A DNA stretch of 57,407 nt from Sulfurospirillum sp. (GTDB lineage: Bacteria; Campylobacterota; Campylobacteria; Campylobacterales; Sulfurospirillaceae), in assembly GCA_018058685.1 (NCBI GenBank), contig JAGOZL010000002.1:1-57407 (forward strand), written 5' to 3'. The notes below the pieces were generated by a model. It did no database searches and was not told the origin of the DNA. It worked only from the letters and a program-made list of their open reading frames with translations. The position numbers and the translations under genes are program-made. Below, piece after piece: positions 52,958 through 57,407 of this stretch (positions are counted from its first letter, which is position 1; each line of letters opens with the position of its first letter).

Positions 52958-53690
52958 TGCAGCCCCTTAATTGCATCTGTGCAAATTCTCTCTCATGCGA
53001 GGATTGTACACTAAAATAGCTTTGATTGCACGCAAAAGATGAAAAATTTATATATTCGACCTGTTTACATGTAAAGACCTGATTTTGATGGTAATGCCCT
53101 TCTGCGACCATATCGATATTTTCAAGGGGATATGCCTCTAGTTTCGCTTCGATAATTTGCCTAAAATGGAGGATTTTTTTGCATAAATGCTTTGATTTTT
53201 GATTATTTTCTATTTTTTTAGAAATAGCACCCTTGGTGATACTATCTACAAAACCCAAAACTCGTAAGATATTTTCATTGCGAATCAATTTTGTGTAAAA
53301 CGAATGCACCGTTCCGCCGTATTTATCACCGTGTGAAAGTAAGCAGATTTTACCACTTGGAAGTTTACATGTAAGGGGTTGCGCTTCTATGGGAATCACC
53401 TTTACATGTAAAAAAAGTTCTGTAAGATGAAAGTCATGATTGCCTTCAAAGTAAAAAACCTCGCAGGTGTGAGAAATCTCATTGATAAGCTCGATATAGC
53501 GCTGATACTTCTGCACCCCATGTGCTATGCCCCCTACCAAAAGGTCGAACATATCGCCCATTAAAAAAAGTTGTGGGGGAGGGTTTTGTTTAACGTGATG
53601 TAAGAAGTTTAAAAAGAAGGAGCGCTCTTCACACGCGTGCGCATCGGCAATAAATAAGGCTCCTTCTTGAATGATCACATCAGGGTACAT
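52950..53690 (-). CDS. LpxH-like metallophosphoesterase (UDP-2,3-diacylglucosamine hydrolase family)
   Basis: This 246-residue calcineurin-type phosphoesterase has the metal motifs IADAHA, GDMFDLL, GNHDFH, SHGDKYG and EGHYH, the pattern of LpxH-group enzymes that make lipid X in lipid A synthesis. The start at 53690 overlaps argC by 11 bases; an upstream in-frame start is less likely because it would lie deep in argC. lpxB, which uses the LpxH product, is three genes upstream (55218-56249). Three palindromes lie in this 740-base gene, the highest density in the window. Confidence 0.78.
   Translation of the reverse strand: MYPDVIIQEGALFIADAHACEERSFFLNFLHHVKQNPPPQLFLMGDMFDLLVGGIAHGVQKYQRYIELINEISHTCEVFYFEGNHDFHLTELFLHVKVIPIEAQPLTCKLPSGKICLLSHGDKYGGTVHSFYTKLIRNENILRVLGFVDSITKGAISKKIENNQKSKHLCKKILHFRQIIEAKLEAYPLENIDMVAEGHYHQNQVFTCKQVEYINFSSFACNQSYFSVQSSHEREFAQMQLRGCNG
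53065..53074. repeat. Palindrome copy 21 (TTTACATGTAAA) flanked by GACCTG
   Basis: Full form in the LpxH-like gene (FTCK); GACCTG is directly repeated on both sides (53058-53063 and 53076-53081). Confidence 0.95.
53365..53374. repeat. Palindrome copy 22 (TTTACATGTAA)
   Basis: In the LpxH-like gene, read as Leu-Thr-Cys-Lys. Confidence 0.95.
53402..53411. repeat. Palindrome copy 23 (TTTACATGTAAA)
   Basis: Third copy in the LpxH-like gene, LHVK, 27 bases from copy 22. Confidence 0.95.
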
Positions 53691-54696
53691 AGGCAATAAT
53701 AGGAATTCCTGCGTCTTCATCCAAGCCACACATCAGATTTGCATTGACCACCGCTTGCGATGAAGCGCCTCGTAAAAGATTGTCGATACTCGATGAGATG
53801 AAGAGTGACTTACCTTTTTGGCTCACAAAAATATCGCAAAAATTGGTTCCTGCTGTGGATTTGATATCGACGGGGTTTTCTCGTATACGTACAAAGCTCT
53901 CTTGTGCATAATAGGCTTTTAAAACCGCCTTGGCATCAATAACTTCACGGGTTTGTACATACGAGCTTATCAACATGCCACGACTTACGGGGAGTAAATG
54001 CGGCACAAAATTGACCTCAAACGCATGCCCACTTGCCAGTCTTAGCTTTTCTGTGATTTCTGGTTCATGGCGATGCTTTAAAGGATTGTACGCAAAAATA
54101 TTTTCATTGATGGTGACAAAATGCGTTGTGGTACTTGGCTTTTTACCTGCACCCGAAACACCACTTTTCGCATCAATAAAAATAGGCGCTTCTTTATTAA
54201 GATACTCCAAAAATGGCAAAATACCCAAAATCGAAGCCGTTGGATAACAACCCGGATTAGCAATTAGCCGTGCTTGCTTGATGTTTTCACGATTAAGCTC
54301 TGGAAGCCCATACACAGCCTCACTTAGATGCGCTTTGTCTTCATGTTCGCAGTAATGTTTTTCATATGCTTCTAGTTCCAAGCGATAGTCTGCAGAGAGG
54401 TCAACCACTTTTACATGTAACTCCAAAAGCTCTTTCGCAAACCCCATCGCTGCTTTATGAGGAAGGGCTAAAAAAGCAAGTTTGGCATGTTTTGCGACCT
54501 CGCAAGCCTCTGCTTTGTGCACTTCTTGCTCAAAAACACCCACTAAAGAGGGGTGCAAGTCGGTTGCACACACCCCTCCTTCTGTAGTTGCGATATAGTT
54601 AATCTTAAAATGCGGATGGTTAATCAAAATTTTCATCAACTCTAAGCCTGTGTATCCGCTTGCACCGATGATGGCAACCTCTATTTTTGGCATCAT
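53680..54696 (-). CDS. argC: N-acetyl-gamma-glutamyl-phosphate reductase ArgC
   Basis: ArgC reduces N-acetylglutamyl phosphate to the semialdehyde in arginine synthesis, using NADPH. The 338-residue protein has IGASGYTGLEL at 10-20, LALPHKAAM, the catalytic C150 in ANPGCYPTA and the C-terminal NLLRGASSQAV. It starts immediately after the greA stop (TAA then ATG); the second of two adjacent ATGs is also possible. A palindrome encodes LHVK at 93-96. It is separated from other arginine genes. Confidence 0.95.
   Translation of the reverse strand: MMPKIEVAIIGASGYTGLELMKILINHPHFKINYIATTEGGVCATDLHPSLVGVFEQEVHKAEACEVAKHAKLAFLALPHKAAMGFAKELLELHVKVVDLSADYRLELEAYEKHYCEHEDKAHLSEAVYGLPELNRENIKQARLIANPGCYPTASILGILPFLEYLNKEAPIFIDAKSGVSGAGKKPSTTTHFVTINENIFAYNPLKHRHEPEITEKLRLASGHAFEVNFVPHLLPVSRGMLISSYVQTREVIDAKAVLKAYYAQESFVRIRENPVDIKSTAGTNFCDIFVSQKGKSLFISSSIDNLLRGASSQAVVNANLMCGLDEDAGIPIIAYVP
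54411..54420. repeat. Palindrome copy 24 (TTTACATGTAA)
   Basis: In argC, LHVK at 93-96. Confidence 0.95.
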
Positions 54697-55194
54697 TTAT
54701 CCTTCAAAACTGATCTCATGGTATGCGATTTCTAAAATCTCATACTCTTGCTTACCATTTGGAAGATGAATCGTTACCTCTTCCCCCTCACCTCTTCCCA
54801 TCAACTGCTTTGAAAGCGGTGAGTGATACGAGATAAGTCCACGATCAGGATTACTCTCTGTACTTCCTACGATGGTATACGTCACCTCTTCATTTGTTTC
54901 TAAGTTTTCCAACATAACTGTCGAACCAAAACGCACTTTATCGTGCTCATACGTGCTTGGATTGATGACTTGTGAACGAGCCACCAAATCACTCAGCTCC
55001 GCAATACGTGAATCAATAAATGCCAATCTATCTTTTGCCGCATGGTATTCTGCATTTTCTTTCAAGTCACCATGACTTCGTGCAATATCAAGTTCTATCA
55101 CCGTTTCTGGTCGTTGTCTTTTTTTCAAATCACTCAGTTCGTGGGTTAATTTTTTATAGCCATATTCTGTCATTGGCTCTTTATTACTCATCAT
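54697..55194 (-). CDS. greA: Transcription elongation factor GreA
   Basis: GreA rescues backtracked RNA polymerase by stimulating transcript cleavage. The 165-residue protein has the N-terminal coiled coil (about 10-80) with GDLKENAEYHAAKDR at its tip, which carries the acidic residues, and a C-terminal FKBP-like domain with SYHSPLSKQLMGRGEGEEV. AAGGAG precedes two adjacent start codons (55194 or 55191). It lies between lpxB and argC. Confidence 0.96.
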   Translation of the reverse strand: MMSNKEPMTEYGYKKLTHELSDLKKRQRPETVIELDIARSHGDLKENAEYHAAKDRLAFIDSRIAELSDLVARSQVINPSTYEHDKVRFGSTVMLENLETNEEVTYTIVGSTESNPDRGLISYHSPLSKQLMGRGEGEEVTIHLPNGKQEYEILEIAYHEISFEG

Positions 55195-55217
55195 TTATTA
55201 CTCCTTATATCTCTTCA

Positions 55218-56249
55218 TTATACCTTCATTATCTTTATCATAGCCTCTTGCGCTCCATGTTCTAACATGCCTCGTAGTTTCTTTGCATGTTCCACGAACG
55301 CTTCTTTATCCGTCGCTTCATACACTCTTAGCAAATTTTCCGCACTCACGTCTTCTTGTAAAAGTTCTTCATGTAAAGGTTCAAAATTGGAAAAATCAAA
55401 TAAGATATTCGCCAATCCCACATGTTTTAGCTTCACAAATTTCTTAGCCAACCAATAATCAATCGCCTTAGCTTTATAGGCTAAAACAAAAGGAACCCCA
55501 ACTAAAGCAGCTTCCAACGTAGCTGTGCCAGAACAGATAAAAGCAAACTCGCTTTTATCAAATGCTTCGTAAGTATTGCGACATAAGGTAAAAGCGCCAA
55601 CGTTACCGTACATTTTTGCGATATCGTGGGCGTCCAAATGCGGTGGGATAACTAACAGTCTCTCTTTCCCTACTAATTTAGAGGCCACCTCATTAAAAAT
55701 AGGCATCAATTTTTGAATTTCACTTTTGCGACTGCCTGGTAAAAAAGCAATAGCCCCTTCTTTGTCAGCTCTTAATTTAAACAGTGGAATCTCATCAAGC
55801 AATGGATGTCCCACATAGGTTGCTTTGGTGTAAAACTGCTGCTCAAAAGGTAAAATGGAAGCTAAAACCGTACAATACTTTTCGATTTGCGCAACACGAT
55901 GCGGTTTCCATGCCCACACTTGAGGTAAAATATAATAGATAATCTCAATATTAGGATTGAGTGCTTTGATGGCTTTTGCTAGCGGTAAATTAAATGCAGG
56001 CGAGTCAATCAAAATCACTTTATCCACAAAAAAACTCATCCGTGTCATTATCTTAATAGCTCGTTTAGCTTTACGAATCTTAGGAAGAGCATCTAAAAAT
56101 CCCATAATCGAAAACGCCTTGCTTGGCATCAAAGGCTTTCCAAAACGTTCATCAAAAATTCCATAAACTTCATACGTTTCAAGTGCGTTCAAAAGAGGTT
56201 CTAAGTGTAAATTTGCCGATGGCTCAAGCGCTGAAACCAATAACTTCAA
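55218..56249 (-). CDS. lpxB: Lipid A disaccharide synthase LpxB
   Basis: LpxB joins lipid X and UDP-diacylglucosamine to form the lipid A disaccharide. The 343-residue GT19 glycosyltransferase has VSALEPSANLHLEP at the N terminus, LIDSPAFNLPLAKA, YYILPQVWAW, LPGSRKSEIQKLMPIF and SGTATLEAALVGVPFVLAYK. It is peripheral to the inner membrane. It is the first gene of the minus-strand run through greA, argC, the LpxH-like gene and the che genes, diverging from surE. Confidence 0.95.
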   Translation of the reverse strand: MKLLVSALEPSANLHLEPLLNALETYEVYGIFDERFGKPLMPSKAFSIMGFLDALPKIRKAKRAIKIMTRMSFFVDKVILIDSPAFNLPLAKAIKALNPNIEIIYYILPQVWAWKPHRVAQIEKYCTVLASILPFEQQFYTKATYVGHPLLDEIPLFKLRADKEGAIAFLPGSRKSEIQKLMPIFNEVASKLVGKERLLVIPPHLDAHDIAKMYGNVGAFTLCRNTYEAFDKSEFAFICSGTATLEAALVGVPFVLAYKAKAIDYWLAKKFVKLKHVGLANILFDFSNFEPLHEELLQEDVSAENLLRVYEATDKEAFVEHAKKLRGMLEHGAQEAMIKIMKV

Positions 56250-56341
56250 AATGGTGCCTTTTTTAAGAGTACTTAACCCTTGATAAAGAGTTATGAGAGA
56301 AGTCTATACAAAAATCTCTTAAAAATATAAGTCTCTTTCGT

Positions 56342-56347
56342 TATAAT
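56342..56347 (+). promoter_or_regulatory. Putative -10 box for surE
   Basis: TATAAT, 25 bases before the surE ATG, in the 123-base gap divergent from lpxB. Confidence 0.5.
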
Positions 56348-56372
56348 AAGATGAAAAAAGATAGGTATTTTT

Positions 56373-57158
56373 ATGAAACGCATTTTAATCACCAATGATG
56401 ATGGCTTTGAGAGCGAAGGTCTTCACGCTCTTGCTCGCGCCCTACGCCCTTTAGGACATGTAACCATCGTTGCACCCACCACTGAAAAATCCGCTTGTGG
56501 ACACTCTTTGACTTTAACACGCCCTCTTCGTTTTATCTCCATCGAAGATGATTTTTTTAAACTTGATGATGGCACACCAACAGATTGTGTCTACCTCTCC
56601 TTACATGCACTGTTTGAAAGTGATAAAAAACCTGACCTTGTGGTCAGTGGCATCAACAAAGGCTCAAATCTAGGCGAAGATATCACCTACAGCGGAACAG
56701 CCAGTGCCGCAATGGAAGCGGTCATTCATGGGGTTCCTGCTATTGCGATATCGCAAGTCTATCAAGGTAGCCCTCAAAATATTCAAAACCATGGATATGA
56801 TTTGGCAGAACAGGTTGCTTATGAACTCTCAAAAAAGATTTTAGAGGGCTCGTTTCCTCTGCAAGAACGTCGTTTTCTCAATGTTAATATCCCAGCCATC
56901 AAACCCTCAGAATTTAAAGGCTATAAAATCACCCGTATCGGGGAGCGCATGTATGGCAACAATGCGCAACTGCACCGAAATCCACGAGGTGAAGAGTACT
57001 ATTGGTTAGGTGTTCATACCCTTGAATGGAAACACAATGAACAAAAAGATTGTGATTTGAGTGCGATAGATGAGGGGTATGTTTCCATCACACCGGTAAA
57101 GCTTGATATGACAGCGCACGATGAACTTGAAAATTTAAAACAATGGATAAATGCATGA
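56373..57158 (+). CDS. surE: 5'/3'-nucleotidase SurE
   Basis: SurE is a metal-dependent phosphatase acting on nucleoside monophosphates, linked to stationary-phase survival. The 261-residue protein has the metal-binding ILITNDDGFESEGL (D9-D10), VVAPTTEKSACGHSLTL-like phosphate motif (here IVAPTTEKSACG), GTPTDCVYL, VSGINKGSNLGEDITYSGTA and the TSL/DxxAL family end. The order lpxB...surE-ThiF family is conserved in related genomes. Its stop overlaps the next gene by 4 bases. Confidence 0.96.
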   Translation: MKRILITNDDGFESEGLHALARALRPLGHVTIVAPTTEKSACGHSLTLTRPLRFISIEDDFFKLDDGTPTDCVYLSLHALFESDKKPDLVVSGINKGSNLGEDITYSGTASAAMEAVIHGVPAIAISQVYQGSPQNIQNHGYDLAEQVAYELSKKILEGSFPLQERRFLNVNIPAIKPSEFKGYKITRIGERMYGNNAQLHRNPRGEEYYWLGVHTLEWKHNEQKDCDLSAIDEGYVSITPVKLDMTAHDELENLKQWINA

Positions 57159-57407
57159 AAGACCGTTACTCTCGTGTGAGAATCATCCTAGAAGATGATT
57201 TTGAAAAACTCCAAATTGCTCGTGTACTCCTCTTTGGAGTAGGTGGTGTAGGAAGTGTTTGTTTGGACGCACTGTTTCGTTCAGGAGTGAATGACATCAC
57301 GATTGTTGATTTTGACTGCTATGACATTACCAACCAAAACCGCCAATTAGGAAGTGATGCTGTGGGGATGGTCAAGGTTGAGCGCATGAAACAGCTTTAC
57401 CCCAGTG
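57155..57407 (+). CDS. ThiF/MoeB/HesA-family adenylyltransferase, N-terminal part (TcdA-like; 3' truncated by window)
   Basis: An ATG at 57155, overlapping the surE stop (ATGA), opens a frame that runs off the window (84 residues seen). It begins with RYSRVRIILEDDFEKL and a nucleotide-binding loop VLLFGVGGVGSVCLDALFRSG, then IVDFDCYDITNQNRQ. This is typical of E1-like enzymes and closest in style to TcdA, the tRNA ct6A dehydratase, with LGSDAVGMVKVERMK. If so it would act downstream of the TsaB/TsaD t6A pathway also represented here. The rest of the gene is needed to be sure. Confidence 0.8.
   Translation, partial: MKDRYSRVRIILEDDFEKLQIARVLLFGVGGVGSVCLDALFRSGVNDITIVDFDCYDITNQNRQLGSDAVGMVKVERMKQLYPS

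Noticed and set aside
53058-53081. GACCTG direct repeats around the palindrome as a target-site duplication of a mobile element.
   Set aside because: The enclosed element is only 12 bases, has no coding capacity, and the other 23 copies lack such flanks. It is kept only as a low-weight observation.
1573-54420. Repeated palindrome as a possible CRISPR array.
   Set aside because: Copies are scattered over 53 kb at irregular distances, mostly inside genes, with no regular spacers and no cas genes.

Overview
The window is AT-rich, densely coding bacterial DNA (about 61 protein genes, two of them cut by the window edges, and no rRNA or tRNA that I can find). Gene content and order point to the Campylobacterota (former Epsilonproteobacteria). 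The indicators are a CheW / CheA-CheY fusion / CheV cluster, a CosR/HsrA-type regulator, the run lysA-HAD-pheA-hisC-fliF-fliG-fliH-dxs-perR, lpxC-minC-M23 peptidase, and fabH-plsX-rpmF-yceD-ndk-ferredoxin facing ahpC. A free-living relative of Campylobacter such as Sulfurospirillum fits best; the genus is an inference.

Layout. 1-2347: the end of an unknown gene, a two-component system, a cold-shock protein and its leader. 2348-4855: a membrane PAS/GGDEF/EAL protein. 4838-15439 (minus): one long run of DHH phosphoesterase, M23 peptidase, minC, lpxC, tsaB, thrB, ylxR, infB, rbfA, rimP, ribD and a TauE-like permease, with many short start/stop overlaps. 15500-18396 (minus): nadA-nadC-flhB. 18499-23282 (plus): plsY, folB, the CosR-type regulator with its own histidine kinase, a ferredoxin and a Ppx/GppA phosphatase. 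23336-25564 (minus): bamA. 25666-26493 (plus): tyrA. 26549-29934 (minus): fabH, plsX, rpmF, yceD, ndk, ferredoxin. 30136-32815 (plus): a chemoreceptor and a peroxiredoxin. 32865-42940 (minus): perR, dxs, flagellar rotor/MS-ring genes and amino-acid biosynthesis genes. 43021-48095 (minus): lptF/G, pth, rplY, pilT, tal, serB. 48176-49102 (plus): a methylenetetrahydrofolate-reductase-like gene. 49154-56249 (minus): cheW, cheAY, cheV, an LpxH-like phosphoesterase, argC, greA, lpxB. 56373-end (plus): surE and the start of a ThiF/TcdA-type gene. No gene-free stretch exceeds 300 bases.

Functionally this is mostly core genome: lipid A and phospholipid synthesis, outer-membrane assembly, NAD, riboflavin, folate and amino-acid synthesis, translation factors, flagellum and chemotaxis, oxidative-stress control.

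The signal that the genes do not explain is a perfect palindrome, TTACATGTAA (usually TTTACATGTAAA). It occurs 24 times, about once per 2.4 kb, where base composition predicts about 0.2 copies. Most copies lie inside coding sequence, where they force Leu-His-Val-(Lys) or Thr-Cys-Lys into unrelated proteins, and two copies supply gene stop codons. It behaves like a highly iterated palindrome (compare HIP1 of cyanobacteria) and is the best candidate here for an undescribed genome-wide system. A second point is that the CosR-type regulator, an orphan with an atypical receiver in Campylobacter and Helicobacter, here has a canonical phospho-acceptor aspartate and an overlapping cognate histidine kinase.
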